Shown here: positions 8,406 to 17,242 of the stretch, piece after piece | Numbering within the stretch: position 1 is the first letter of the stretch | Layout: every line of letters begins with the position of its first letter | Origin: Thermocoleostomius sinensis A174 | GTDB lineage: Bacteria; Cyanobacteriota; Cyanobacteriia; Elainellales; Elainellaceae | Length of the DNA: 64,000 nt | NCBI RefSeq assembly: GCF_026802175.1 | Contig: NZ_CP113797.1 | Coordinates: forward strand, 4,441,026 to 4,505,025 | Direction of reading: 5' to 3' | Made by a program: the position numbers and the translations under genes | Notes under the pieces: generated by a model | The model's database searches: none | Told to the model about the DNA's origin: nothing | Seen by the model: only the letters and a program-made list of their open reading frames with translations

Positions 8406-9078
8406 TCCACCTCATCGGCGATCGGGCACGACGTAGGAAGTGAACACATCTGAGCGATTGAGAAAAGAGCCAATTGAGAAAATCGATCGCACTCTTGTAG
8501 TAGCATTCATCACATTGAGTAACGCAACTTTGTAAAGCTTAGAGAAGCTGACGATCTGAGTAGATGCTCTCGCTTTGTTCTTAAGGCTGACTTTAGTTAA
8601 TTTGTTCTCCAGGATGCATTCAAATTTAGGAACTCCGGCTATTCTGTTTCTACCGCTGGAACTTGCCATCTAGATTTGATTGTGAGCAAGTGTGACAAAC
8701 AAGTTAATTAATGTTACGATTCTTAGAAAGTCAAATCCAATCTTCAATCAAGAGTAGGAGTGATATATTCCTACTGTTTTTTGCTTAATCAACCAGAGTG
8801 CTCAATCTGCAGTTCACTTAACCAAATGTCTTGACCTGACGCCTCCAAGTAGCTGGCTATTCTCAGCTTCTAGTCGATTGCTCTGCATGGGACAGTGCAT
8901 TTGAACGCTGTTATCTCTATATATGTTGTTTGTGTTGATTGCTTCCTCACAGCAATATACAACTCCTTCTTTGGCTAGAAGGTTTCTTCAGCCACAACAA
9001 GTAAGCTAGAATTCTAGCCCTTGTAAAACTAGTACAATTGTCCTAAGCTAAGGTTCTCCTAGTTTACCGCTCAGTGAT
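8406..9078. other. Long non-coding stretch upstream of the sigma factor gene
   Basis: This 673-base AT-rich stretch separates the small membrane protein from the sigma factor gene. It probably carries the sigma factor promoter and a long leader. An 85-codon open frame on the minus strand (8412-8669) has no recognisable domain and was not accepted. No RNA gene was identified by eye. Confidence 0.4.
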
Positions 9079-10035
9079 ATGAAAGCCACTCAAACCTCTG
9101 CTGATATGGTACGAGCCTATCTACGAGAGATCGGTCGTGTCCCTCTGTTGACCCATGAACAAGAAATTCTCTTTGGCAAGCAAGTGCAACGCCTTAGTTC
9201 TTTGAAAGATATTCGTGAAGCTTTGAGCGATCGATTGGGGCGTGATCCAAGTTCAGAGGAGTGGGCTAAAGCGGCTCAAATCTCCATAATAGAACTGCAA
9301 GAAGCTTTGGCGGAGGGCGAACGAGCCAAGCGTAAGATGGTAGAAGCAAATCTGCGCTTAGTGGTATCGGTTGCTAAGAAGTATATCAAGCGCAATGTTG
9401 ATCTCCTAGATTTGATTCAAGAGGGAACGATTGGGATGCAACGCGGGGTCGAAAAGTTTGATCCGACTAAGGGCTATCGGTTTTCCACCTATGCGTATTG
9501 GTGGATTCGTCAAGCTATTACTCGCGCCATCGCTGAGAAAGGTCGCACAATTCGACTTCCTATTCACATTACTGAGAAATTAAATAAGATCAAAAAGACA
9601 CAGCGACAGTTAGCTCAGCAGTTGGGACGGACAGCGACAGCGGCTGAGCTGGCGGCTGAGTTGGATTTAACGCCTAAGCAAGTGCGCGAGTACTTGGAGC
9701 GGGCCCGACTACCGTTGTCTTTAGATCTGCGCGTGGGTGATAATCAAGATACTGAGTTGGGAGAGCTATTAGAAGATACTGGCCCGTCTCCAGAGGATTT
9801 TGCGGCTCAGTCTTCCCTCCGCGCTGAAATTGCTGAATTGATGGCAGAACTCACACCTCAGCAGCGGCAAGTGCTTTCTATGCGGTTCGGTCTTGAGGAT
9901 GGCCAGGCACTGACCCTAGCCAAAATTGGTGATCGACTCAACATTAGCCGCGAACGGGTGCGACAAATTGAACGAGAAGCATTGACAAAACTACGCAAGC
10001 GTCGTGCTGACATTCGTGAATATTTAGCCAGCTAA
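9079..10035 (+). CDS. Group 2 RNA polymerase sigma-70 factor
   Basis: The 318-residue protein has region 1.2 ([20 protein letters not shown]) and region 2 ([53 protein letters not shown]). Region 3 is [16 protein letters not shown], and the region 4 helix-turn-helix is [20 protein letters not shown]. It lacks the long region 1.1 and spacer of the primary factor, so it is a non-essential group 2 factor of the SigB/C/D/E type. Size and sequence look closest to SigB or SigD, but I cannot separate these by eye. Such factors redirect transcription during light, nutrient or stress changes. Confidence 0.93.
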   Translation: MKATQTSADMVRAYLREIGRVPLLTHEQEILFGKQVQRLSSLKDIREALSDRLGRDPSSEEWAKAAQISIIELQEALAEGERAKRKMVEANLRLVVSVAKKYIKRNVDLLDLIQEGTIGMQRGVEKFDPTKGYRFSTYAYWWIRQAITRAIAEKGRTIRLPIHITEKLNKIKKTQRQLAQQLGRTATAAELAAELDLTPKQVREYLERARLPLSLDLRVGDNQDTELGELLEDTGPSPEDFAAQSSLRAEIAELMAELTPQQRQVLSMRFGLEDGQALTLAKIGDRLNISRERVRQIEREALTKLRKRRADIREYLAS

Positions 10036-10234
10036 CAGCCCCTTTCCTCCCCAAGCTTATTCTCGAGCGCAATTAATCTGGATGGAGACTTATGTTTGAG
10101 CACGGTCAATCGATCGTGCTTTACCGCATCAACAGAGCAAAAGCGGATTACAGGTCGTTTGGTTATCGTAGGGCTATGATCAGTAACGCGATGATCGACG
10201 CAAGCAACCTCCAACGAACAAGATCTAGAAAGCA

Positions 10235-10684
10235 ATGGCTGAACCAAACTTGTATCACGTCATCTATGACGGCAACTGTAATCTTTGTGTCAACCTAGTT
10301 CGATTGCTCGAAACGCTCGATCGTGGGCAGCGGTTCACCTATACCCCCATGCAGGATCAGGCAACGCTGGATCGATTCAATATCACGCCTGAAGATTGTG
10401 AGCGCGGTATGATTTTAATTGATGCGAAGTCTCCTCGCCAACGATGGCAGGGCAGCGAAGCGGCGGAAAAAATTGGGCAAATTCTCCCGATGGGCGCTAT
10501 TTTTGTCAATGCCTACCGATCGCTACCCGGTCTGAAGCAAATTGGCGATCGGGTCTATGAACAGATGCGTGATAATCGCTATGCGTGGTTTGGTCAACGC
10601 GCCATAACCTATCGATCGATCTATACCCAATCGGCTCATAACTGTGATATGGAAGCCTGCGATCGCTACTTTTCAGAGAGCTAG
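10235..10684 (+). CDS. DCC-family thiol-disulfide oxidoreductase-like protein (DUF393)
   Basis: The 149-residue protein begins with YDGNCNLCVNLVRLLETLD, the DGxCxxC motif that defines the DCC family, in a thioredoxin-like fold. The remaining features (MQDQATLDRFN, GSEAAEKIGQILP, NRYAWFG) agree with the family. The two cysteines suggest redox activity, but substrates are unknown. The start at 10235 is an ATG followed shortly by the motif, with a weak AAAGC upstream. Confidence 0.85.
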   Translation: MAEPNLYHVIYDGNCNLCVNLVRLLETLDRGQRFTYTPMQDQATLDRFNITPEDCERGMILIDAKSPRQRWQGSEAAEKIGQILPMGAIFVNAYRSLPGLKQIGDRVYEQMRDNRYAWFGQRAITYRSIYTQSAHNCDMEACDRYFSES

Positions 10685-10774
10685 CAATGATTTCTGCTTC
10701 TTTTTGCCCGTTTCCTGCAACTTTTGCCACCAACGTGTTCTACCGGTAATGTTGCCCTAGACCCCATCTACCGA

Positions 10775-11755
10775 CTACAAGGTGCCGGTTTGAAATACCT
10801 TCCCAATTACTTCTTCGATCGGCGGGTCGGTGACAGTTAAATCCACAACATCAAGATCCGATAGCAATCGCGCAATCGTTTGGGTTAGCTTTTCCTGCGG
10901 CACGATGAACTGCGCCATACGTCCGGTTACTTCTCCGAGTTGACCATAGGATTGTAGTTGTTCGGGCGATCGAGCTTCCCCTAGTTCAACGGTTACTTCA
11001 CGGCAAGGAGCAAACCGCTCCAGCAAGCCCTCTAGGCTACCGTCGTAAATTAATTGCCCTGCATAAATGACCAGCACCCGCTGACAGAGAGCCGTGATAT
11101 CTGCCATATAGTGGCTAGTGAGCAATACAGTAGCTTGATAACGCTGGTTATACTCCTTGAGAAATTCCCGCACACTGACCTGCGCGTTAACATCCAGTCC
11201 CAAAGTCGGTTCGTCTAGAAACAAGACCGAAGGGCGATGCACGAGAGCCGCCAAGAGTTCAGCTTTCATGCGCTCTCCCAGCGACAACTTGCGGACGGGC
11301 TGCGTTAACTTGTCAGTAATAGACAGCATTTCACCCAGTTCACTCACCCGATGTCGAAACTCGCGATCGGGAATGCCATACACCGCCGCATTGATCCGCA
11401 GCGAGTCCAGAGTGGGTAAATCCCAGAGCAACTGCTGCTTTTGCCCCATGACTAGCGTAATGGTTTGCAGAAATTCTGATTTTCGCTGAAAGGGTACTTG
11501 TCCTGCTACCATCACGCGCCCACTAGAGGGATACACCAAACCCGTCAACATCTTCAATGTGGTGGTTTTGCCAGCCCCATTCGGCCCTAAAAAACCAACC
11601 ACCTCACCTGCGTCAATTTGAAATGAAACAGATTGAACGGCGGCTACCGATCGATAGGTGCGGCGAAAAAAATGTAGTAAGGTTCCAGCCAGCGTTGGTT
11701 CTTTAACAGCGACCGGATAAACCTTGCTTAGGTTCTCAACGGTGATGATGGGCAT
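10775..11755 (-). CDS. ABC transporter ATP-binding protein (ABC-2 type export)
   Basis: The 326-residue ATPase has Walker A GPNGAGKTT (about 55-63), a Q-loop near VMGQKQQLLWDL, signature LSLGERMKAELL, Walker B VLFLDEPTLGLD and the H-loop LTSHYMAD. The extra C-terminal domain of about 90 residues is typical of ABC-2/DrrA-like ATPases that work with separate membrane subunits. No permease lies beside it in the window; in many cyanobacteria the DUF990/ABC-2 permeases are elsewhere. The substrate is unknown. Its promoter region carries a G-rich short-repeat tract. Confidence 0.92.
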   Translation of the reverse strand: MPIITVENLSKVYPVAVKEPTLAGTLLHFFRRTYRSVAAVQSVSFQIDAGEVVGFLGPNGAGKTTTLKMLTGLVYPSSGRVMVAGQVPFQRKSEFLQTITLVMGQKQQLLWDLPTLDSLRINAAVYGIPDREFRHRVSELGEMLSITDKLTQPVRKLSLGERMKAELLAALVHRPSVLFLDEPTLGLDVNAQVSVREFLKEYNQRYQATVLLTSHYMADITALCQRVLVIYAGQLIYDGSLEGLLERFAPCREVTVELGEARSPEQLQSYGQLGEVTGRMAQFIVPQEKLTQTIARLLSDLDVVDLTVTDPPIEEVIGKVFQTGTL

Positions 11756-11766
11756 TTGGGTTTGAG

Positions 11767-11806
11767 AGTGGGGAGTAAGGAATGGGGAGTCGGGAGTTGG
11801 GAAGAC
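11767..11806. repeat. Short degenerate GGGAGT/GGGGAGT repeat tract
   Basis: A run of near-heptamer units (GTGGGGAGT, GGAATGGGGAGT, CGGGAGT, TGGGAAG) lies just upstream of the ABC ATPase start. It is the complementary form of the C-rich tract at 6541-6584 and resembles cyanobacterial STRR sequences. The function is unknown. Confidence 0.55.
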
Positions 11807-11936
11807 TTCACAGGTTCTTCATAGGATTGCTATAGCGTTGAACTGAGATTCTCTTTTGTTGAGGACAAGATCTAGGCTGATGCAATCATAGAGCTTCTAC
11901 TAACCGCTTTGCCCGATGCTGTGGAGGGAAATAACG

Positions 11937-12329
11937 ATGATTTGGCGCTATGTATTGGCGTGGATTCCCATGATCGCTATTGGCATCATAAACGGTATCG
12001 TTCGAGAATTAATCTATGGAAACTATCTGAGTGAGTTACGTGCCCATCAGGTTTCAACGCTACTTGGCATTGGGCTATTGGGCGGGTATATTTGGTTGAT
12101 CACGCGCTGGTGGAGCTTTAAATCCGCCCATCAGGCGATCGTCATTGGGCTAATTTGGCTGGGGCTAACAATCGTGTTTGAATTGACCTTTGGACATTTC
12201 ATTGCAGGCTATTCATGGAAGCGGCTGCTTAGTGACTATAACATTCTGGCAGGGCGAGTCTGGCTTCTCGTCCTCCTCTGGATTGCCATTGCACCGTGGC
12301 TGTTTACCGTGCTTAAGAAACCTTCTTGA
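11937..12329 (+). CDS. Small integral membrane protein, unknown function
   Basis: The 130-residue protein from the ATG at 11937 has about four hydrophobic segments: residues 4-24, 42-60, 68-86 and 107-125. GGAGGGAA lies 7 bases upstream and supports this start over the upstream TTG at 11916. The pattern MIAIGIINGIVRELIYG followed by VFELTFGHFIAGYSWKRLL is seen in small bacterial membrane proteins annotated as hypothetical. No catalytic motif is visible. It lies between the divergent ABC ATPase gene and the convergent LOG-family gene. Confidence 0.75.
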   Translation: MIWRYVLAWIPMIAIGIINGIVRELIYGNYLSELRAHQVSTLLGIGLLGGYIWLITRWWSFKSAHQAIVIGLIWLGLTIVFELTFGHFIAGYSWKRLLSDYNILAGRVWLLVLLWIAIAPWLFTVLKKPS

Positions 12330-12370
12330 GCATCCCCTAGACGCAACACTTCCCCATTCCACTCCCGACT

Positions 12371-13444
12371 TTACTTTTGTTCAGGATGCGTCGTTTCAGG
12401 CTTCTTGCACCCCACTTGGTTGATCTCTCGAATCATCTGATAAAGCCGACCATGATCGCGTTGGTTAAAGTGCAACACCAACCGAAACAGATCGTCAGTT
12501 TTGCTGTGGTGTTCTTCGGGTAGGGTTTTGGTTTGTTGAATGTGCCCGTCGATCAAGAGATCGCGGTAATTCTGGTTCAGATATTCAATATCAGCCGGGG
12601 TCAGTTCAGTCTTCAGCCGTAAAATCAAGTACTCGCCAACATAGCGGCTAGAGTGAAAAACCCGATAGAAACTGGCGATCTCCTCGCAGGCCACATCCAC
12701 CCGATCGGTAATGGTATACAAGTACAAATCGTCAGGGCTAATCAACCCAGTTTTCAGCAAGTTATGACGCAGGTGTGCATCCCAGCTTTGCCAATAGTCT
12801 GACCCTGGTTTGTCAATCAATACCAGCGGCAGCAGAGCTGTTTTTCCAGTCTGCATCAGGGTTAAACACTCAAACGCTTCATCTTGCGTGCCAAAGCCAC
12901 CAGGAAACAGCGCCAAGGCATCAGTTTCGCGCAAAAAGAACAGCTTGCGGGTGAAGAAATACTTAAAATCAATCAGCTTGGGATCGCCCTCAATAAATGG
13001 ATTCGAGCCTTGCTCAAAGGGAAGCTGTATGTTTAACCCAAAGGATTTGTCTGCTCCTGCCCCTTCATTGCCAGCTTGCATGATACCTGGGCCGCCCCCT
13101 GTCATCACCATAAATCCCATTTCGACGACTGCCCGAGCAAACTCGACAGCCATCTGATACGTTGGATCGGCAGGGGCTGTGCGGGCTGACCCAAAAATGG
13201 TAATTTTGCGTACGTGACGATAAGGATAAAAGACGCGGAATGCTCGTTCCATGTCTTGCAGCGAGGCATTCAAGATCTTCCAGTCTAGGCGATCGGCTTC
13301 TACCTCTGCCATACGAACTAGAGTGGTCAAAGCCTGTTGAATCAAAGGTCCGTGCTCCATATTGGGCAACTGACTCAGCAGTTGAGCCACTTCGGCTTGA
13401 AAACTCTCCAGACTGGACGATGAGGATGAAAAGCTCATGGACAT
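12371..13444 (-). CDS. LOG-family protein (TIGR00730 Rossmann fold)
   Basis: The 357-residue protein contains the lysine-decarboxylase-like/LOG core: IFGSARTAPADPTYQMA, then MTGGGPGIMQAGNEGA and the defining LFPGGFGTQDEAFECL (PGGxGTxxE). Plant LOG enzymes release active cytokinins from riboside monophosphates; bacterial members hydrolyse nucleoside 5'-monophosphates. The protein has about 90 extra residues before the core and a C-terminal extension, as in the long cyanobacterial subgroup. The catalytic Arg and Glu of the PGG motif region are present. The substrate in this organism is inferred, not shown. A second ATG at 13438 would change the protein by two residues only. Confidence 0.88.
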   Translation of the reverse strand: MSMSFSSSSSSLESFQAEVAQLLSQLPNMEHGPLIQQALTTLVRMAEVEADRLDWKILNASLQDMERAFRVFYPYRHVRKITIFGSARTAPADPTYQMAVEFARAVVEMGFMVMTGGGPGIMQAGNEGAGADKSFGLNIQLPFEQGSNPFIEGDPKLIDFKYFFTRKLFFLRETDALALFPGGFGTQDEAFECLTLMQTGKTALLPLVLIDKPGSDYWQSWDAHLRHNLLKTGLISPDDLYLYTITDRVDVACEEIASFYRVFHSSRYVGEYLILRLKTELTPADIEYLNQNYRDLLIDGHIQQTKTLPEEHHSKTDDLFRLVLHFNQRDHGRLYQMIREINQVGCKKPETTHPEQK

Positions 13445-13530
13445 ACCTGAACTGGCAGCATCCTATTCTACCCAGATTTAAGAGGTATCCGCTTAAGAAT
13501 TCTTTTAGGAATTGCGGTATCAAACAAAAT

Positions 13531-13555
13531 GCCCCAATTACAGAACGGTTGGGGC
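13531..13555 (-). terminator. Rho-independent terminator after trxA
   Basis: On the minus strand GCCCCAA pairs perfectly with TTGGGGC around an 11-base loop, and ATTTTGTTT follows directly. It lies about 170 bases beyond the thioredoxin stop and upstream of the LOG-family gene, separating the two transcripts. Confidence 0.7.
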
Positions 13556-13722
13556 GAAGTAAGCGGCTAAGCTGTGCCGTTTAAGGAAACCTTAAAACAA
13601 TTGCGATTCAGTTCAACGCGCCTGATTGTCCTTGACAATTGTCCTTAACATCGATAAGCCAATCAGAACAGCTTCAGGAGGTGCTCCTGGCTGCATATGC
13701 CCACTTACAGACGACGGTGCGA

Positions 13723-14046
13723 CTAGAGATACTTCTCTAATGTGCTAGCTAAAGTGGTCTTTGGCACAGCACCCACCACCATATCCACTCGCTGCCCTTC
13801 TTTGAAGATCATGAGTGTGGGAATGCTGCGAATGCCATATCGACTCGCAACGTTAGGATTTTCGTCGGTGTTGACTTTGACAACTTTGACCTGACCAGCG
13901 TACTGCTCGGCAATTTCATCGACAACTGGTGCAACCATCCGGCAGGGGCCACACCAAGGGGCCCAGAAATCGACTAGAACCGGAACGTTGCTCTCAAGAA
14001 CTTCTTGATCAAAGGTTGAATCTGTAACTTGTGCGGCTGCTGACAT
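13723..14046 (-). CDS. trxA: Thioredoxin
   Basis: The 107-residue protein has the redox centre [13 protein letters not shown] near residues 28-40, the buried Asp in VLVDFWAPW, and the cis-proline loop [13 protein letters not shown]. Length and sequence match cyanobacterial m-type thioredoxin, which transfers electrons from ferredoxin- or NADPH-thioredoxin reductase to metabolic enzymes and peroxiredoxins in the cytosol. A hairpin terminator follows the gene. Confidence 0.96.
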   Translation of the reverse strand: MSAAAQVTDSTFDQEVLESNVPVLVDFWAPWCGPCRMVAPVVDEIAEQYAGQVKVVKVNTDENPNVASRYGIRSIPTLMIFKEGQRVDMVVGAVPKTTLASTLEKYL

Positions 14047-14682
14047 GCCCGAAAACCCTTGCCTATGTTGTTTGACAAAATCTTACCATAGCGAAAAGTC
14101 ATGCTTCAGGCTACTTGCTCGATACAATCGGTCACAATTGTAAATGGAAGGTATCGAGAAACCACATCATTCTAGCTTTAAACACTGATTGGCAAGGGTT
14201 TCAGCCTCGATCGCCCAGGAAATTTAAGCTTTATAAACGATCGCCCTAGTTTTCGAACATTGCATTACTATCGCAGGTAGCGTGAGGAGAAGTGAAGTCT
14301 AGGAGTTGAGACCGTGGGTCGAGCGGTTGTGTAGAGGCAAACCATCTCTGCACAGCAATTAAGTTAACAGCAATTCAATGTTAGGGGCGCGATCGATTGA
14401 TAAATATTGAAAATTGATAGAACAGAAGTATGCAGGTCAATATCACGCTCAACAGATTGCTCTGACGTCGTTCCCTAAAGTCGTTCCCTAAAGAGGAACC
14501 GCCTGAACAGCAGTCCAGGCGGAGTGTGGTGTGAGGAGTGAACGGAAACATGCGTCTCCGCTATCTTCATTGTAACGACACTTATGGTTTTTCGCTTACT
14601 TTACCGTGGGCTGTCAATGAACTTATTTGAAGACAAGCCAAAGCTTGAGCGACTTCTACCGACCTTCAGACAAGGTTCTCGT
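14047..14682. other. Non-coding stretch between guaB3 and trxA
   Basis: This 636-base stretch holds the trxA promoter at its left end and the guaB3 3' region at its right. It contains a perfect 13-base direct repeat (14468-14480 and 14481-14493) next to a hairpin (14499-14522). No coding potential beyond short random frames was seen. Confidence 0.45.
14499..14522 (-). terminator. Possible terminator downstream of guaB3
   Basis: A 7-base perfect stem CCGCCTG/CAGGCGG encloses a 10-base loop. On the minus strand it is followed by GTTCCTCTTT, a weak T-rich tail. It lies about 160 bases past the guaB3 stop. Confidence 0.4.
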
Positions 14683-15846
14683 TTACTTACCCATTCCTAA
14701 CTGTTGAGCTTTCTGGTAAACCTTGCCTTCGGTAAGTAGCGATGGGGCAATCACAACTTCAACTTGTTGCATTTCGCGAATATTTTTTGCCCCTAACGTT
14801 CCCATACTCGTCTGCAACGCTCCTAGTAAGTTGTGCGTGCCATCGTCGAGTTGGGCTGGGCCGCGCAAAATCTGCTCGATCGTCCCCGTTGTTCCCACCC
14901 GAATCCGAGTACCTCGTGGCAAAACTGGACTAGGCGTAGCCATGCCCCAGTGAAACCCGCGACCGGGTGCTTCAGCGGCTCGAGCGATCGGTGATCCAAT
15001 CATCACCGCATCGGCTCCACAGGCAATACATTTGCAGATATCGCCACCCGTGATTAAACCACCATCGGCAATTACCGGGACATATCTGCCTGTTTCTTGG
15101 TAGTAGTCTTCCCGTGCCGCCGCACAATCGGCTACGGCCGTTGCTTGGGGAATACCAACGCCTAGCACCCCACGAGACGTGCAGGCGGCTCCCGGACCAA
15201 TTCCCACTAAAACAGCGGCGGCTCCAGCTTTCATCAAATTCAGCGTGACTTCATAAGTCACACAATTGCCTAACACGACTGGCATCGGCATTTCTTGGCA
15301 AAATTGCACCAAATCGAGGGGAGTAATCGACTCTGGCGAAAGGTGTGCAGTTGAAACCACAGTGGCTTGAATGAAGAATAGATCGGCGTCCGCTTCAGCA
15401 ACAGCCGTACCGTACTTGGCAGCCCCAACGGGAGTAGCACTGACGGCGGCAATGCCCCCCTGCTGTTTCATTTCCCGAATGCGTTGCTTCACCAATTCTG
15501 GTTTGATCGGTTCAGCGTAGAGTTGCTGCATCAGCGGCACAAATTCGTCTTTGTTCACCGAGGCAATGCGATCGAGCACGGGATTGGGATCATCGTATCG
15601 GGTTTGAATTCCTTCTAAATTCAAGACTCCCAAGGCTCCTAATTGAGCCAGCCTTGCTGCCATTCCCACATCCACCACGCCATCCATCGCACTGGCAATG
15701 ATGGGAATTTCGCGTTCAATGCCGCCGATCGTCCATCGAGTATCTGCTAGAGATGGGTCGAGGGTCCGCTGTCCTGGTACAAGCGCAATTTCGTCAATAC
15801 CATACGCCCTACGGGCAGACTTGCCCCTACCAATTTGAATGTCCAC
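14683..15846 (-). CDS. guaB3: GuaB3-type IMP dehydrogenase-related protein
   Basis: The 387-residue TIM-barrel protein starts with IQIGRGKSARRAYGIDEIAL and has the family landmarks: IASAMDGVVDV, VGIGPGAACTSRGVLG with the catalytic Cys and Thr, VIADGGLITGGDICK, and ADAVMIGSPIARA. It lacks the CBS (Bateman) pair of normal IMP dehydrogenase. GuaB3 from a model cyanobacterium has been shown to oxidise IMP to XMP in GTP synthesis despite lacking that pair. The GTG at 15846 is chosen as start because GGAAGGA lies 7 bases upstream and the protein then matches the family start. An upstream TTG at 15861 would place the Shine-Dalgarno inside the gene. Confidence 0.93.
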   Translation of the reverse strand: MDIQIGRGKSARRAYGIDEIALVPGQRTLDPSLADTRWTIGGIEREIPIIASAMDGVVDVGMAARLAQLGALGVLNLEGIQTRYDDPNPVLDRIASVNKDEFVPLMQQLYAEPIKPELVKQRIREMKQQGGIAAVSATPVGAAKYGTAVAEADADLFFIQATVVSTAHLSPESITPLDLVQFCQEMPMPVVLGNCVTYEVTLNLMKAGAAAVLVGIGPGAACTSRGVLGVGIPQATAVADCAAAREDYYQETGRYVPVIADGGLITGGDICKCIACGADAVMIGSPIARAAEAPGRGFHWGMATPSPVLPRGTRIRVGTTGTIEQILRGPAQLDDGTHNLLGALQTSMGTLGAKNIREMQQVEVVIAPSLLTEGKVYQKAQQLGMGK

Positions 15847-16024
15847 GCTGCTTCCTTCCAACGACTTAATAAAGCTAGACTATCAAATCTGGAGAAGAAG
15901 AGAACTGAGGTCGAGCGATCTTCATCCATCGCTAGACAAATTTTTTGTTAATTTTTGCAATATTTTTGATATCACTTCAATATAATTTTGCTACTTTTTT
16001 GAAGTCATCTATTTCATCATTCCT

Positions 16025-16912
16025 ATGAACTCCATTCGAGAAAAGGCTGCCTGGAGCGTTGGCGGTTTTCGTATCGTTCCGTTGGTGGTGTTGCTGTTGA
16101 CAACGGGAGGAAGCTTGATCATTAGTTCGGTTACGCTCGATCGCATTGTGGCTCCTGCTACCTTGGGAATTGGCGTGGCCATTGTGCTGGGGGCAGTTTT
16201 GCTGTTTCAAGGGTTCTTTTTGGTGCAGCCCAATCAAGCGCAAGTTCTGGTGTTCCTGGGGCGATATGTGGGTAGCGTGCGAGAACCTGGGTTTTATTGG
16301 ACATTGCCGCTGCTGATACAACAACGCCTGATTTCCCTGCGAGTGCGCAACTTCAATAGCGAAAAACTTAAAGTCAACGATGCTCAGGGTAGCCCGATCG
16401 AAATTGCAGCCGTGGTGGTGTGGCGAGTTGTGGACTCGGCCAAAGCCATTTTTGATGTGGAAAGCTACAGTGAGTTTGTGGCGATTCAAAGTGAAACGGC
16501 GATTCGATCGCTGGCCAGCCGCTATTCCTATGACATTTATGACTTAGAGACCCAATCGCTGCGCGGCAATCCCGATGAAGTCGCAGATGTGCTGAAACAC
16601 GAGGTGCAAACACGGCTAGAAGTGGCGGGTGTGGAAGTGGTTGATGCCCGTATTACCCATTTGGCCTATGCACCAGAGATTGCCCAGGCGATGCTGCGGC
16701 GTCAACAAGCCGTAGCGGTGATTGCTGCCAAAGAACGAATTGTGGAAGGTGCGATGGGAATGGTGGAGATGGCGCTACATCGCTTGAGTGAACAACGAGT
16801 TGTAGATCTTGATGAAGAGCGCAAAGCTGCCATGGTGAATAACTTACTGGTTGCTTTAGTGTCTGAAAGTGCAACTCAACCCATTATCAATACAGGTACG
16901 CTATACACGTGA
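16025..16912 (+). CDS. SPFH/Band 7 (stomatin-like) membrane protein
   Basis: The 295-residue protein has two N-terminal membrane segments (about 17-38 and 44-68). An SPFH domain follows: [42 protein letters not shown], and [20 protein letters not shown]. Proteins of this class form membrane-associated oligomeric cages that scaffold proteases or microdomains. Its last four bases overlap the next gene, so the two are translationally coupled. No NfeD-type partner is present. Confidence 0.9.
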   Translation: MNSIREKAAWSVGGFRIVPLVVLLLTTGGSLIISSVTLDRIVAPATLGIGVAIVLGAVLLFQGFFLVQPNQAQVLVFLGRYVGSVREPGFYWTLPLLIQQRLISLRVRNFNSEKLKVNDAQGSPIEIAAVVVWRVVDSAKAIFDVESYSEFVAIQSETAIRSLASRYSYDIYDLETQSLRGNPDEVADVLKHEVQTRLEVAGVEVVDARITHLAYAPEIAQAMLRRQQAVAVIAAKERIVEGAMGMVEMALHRLSEQRVVDLDEERKAAMVNNLLVALVSESATQPIINTGTLYT

Positions 16913-17097
16913 AGGAGAAGAAACGGTTTTTACTGCGGCTTGATCCAGAGTTATATGCGGTGCTGGAAAAATGGGCCGCCGATGAGCTTCGCAGTGTCAA
17001 TGCTCAGGTTGAATTTCTATTAAAGGAAGCGGTACAACGAGCCGGACGATCGAAAGACAAGCTCGATACCCCCACAAATTCCGATCAATTAAAATAG
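16909..17097 (+). CDS. Arc-like ribbon-helix-helix protein
   Basis: The 62-residue protein starts at a GTG overlapping the SPFH stop (GTGA), with AAGGAG just inside. Residues 5-48 ([20 protein letters not shown], then [16 protein letters not shown]) fit the strand-helix-helix of Arc/CopG/HicB-type DNA-binding proteins. No toxin gene follows, so an antitoxin role is unlikely here. The tight coupling to a stomatin-like protein suggests either that it represses the pair or that it serves as a small partner protein. Function is inference. Confidence 0.8.
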   Translation: MKEKKRFLLRLDPELYAVLEKWAADELRSVNAQVEFLLKEAVQRAGRSKDKLDTPTNSDQLK

Positions 17098-17147
17098 CGA
17101 GCAGAATAGCGAGCGTTACGACCTCCTTGCTTTGGCTGTCAGTCTAA

Positions 17148-17233
17148 TCCTCATCCCCCAACTCCTGCTCCCAAACGGAGAGAAGGCGGATGGATTGAAT
17201 CCCTTGCTCTTTGGGAAAAGAATTTAGGGTGAG
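17148..17233. repeat. Dispersed CCTCATCCCCCA...TTTAGGGTGAG imperfect palindrome
   Basis: The segment begins CCTCATCCCCCAACTCCTGC and ends TTTAGGGTGAG, so its ends are partly complementary. The inner CTGCTCCC...GGGA parts can also pair. Related copies lie at 31458-31547 and 63227-63309, with a half copy at 1690-1724. It is a widespread type of non-coding repeat in cyanobacterial genomes. Confidence 0.65.
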
Positions 17234-17242
17234 TACGTGAGG

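Noticed and set aside
8412-8669. 85-codon minus-strand frame after the small membrane protein
   Set aside because: No recognisable domain or ribosome-binding site. It might be an orphan gene, but I cannot support it.
15977-16489. 170-codon minus-strand frame opposite the SPFH gene
   Set aside because: His/Gln/Asn-rich composition typical of an antisense shadow; the SPFH protein on the other strand is clearly real.
16909-17097. Antitoxin of a toxin-antitoxin pair
   Set aside because: The fold fits, but no toxin-sized gene follows; the partner by overlap is an SPFH protein.
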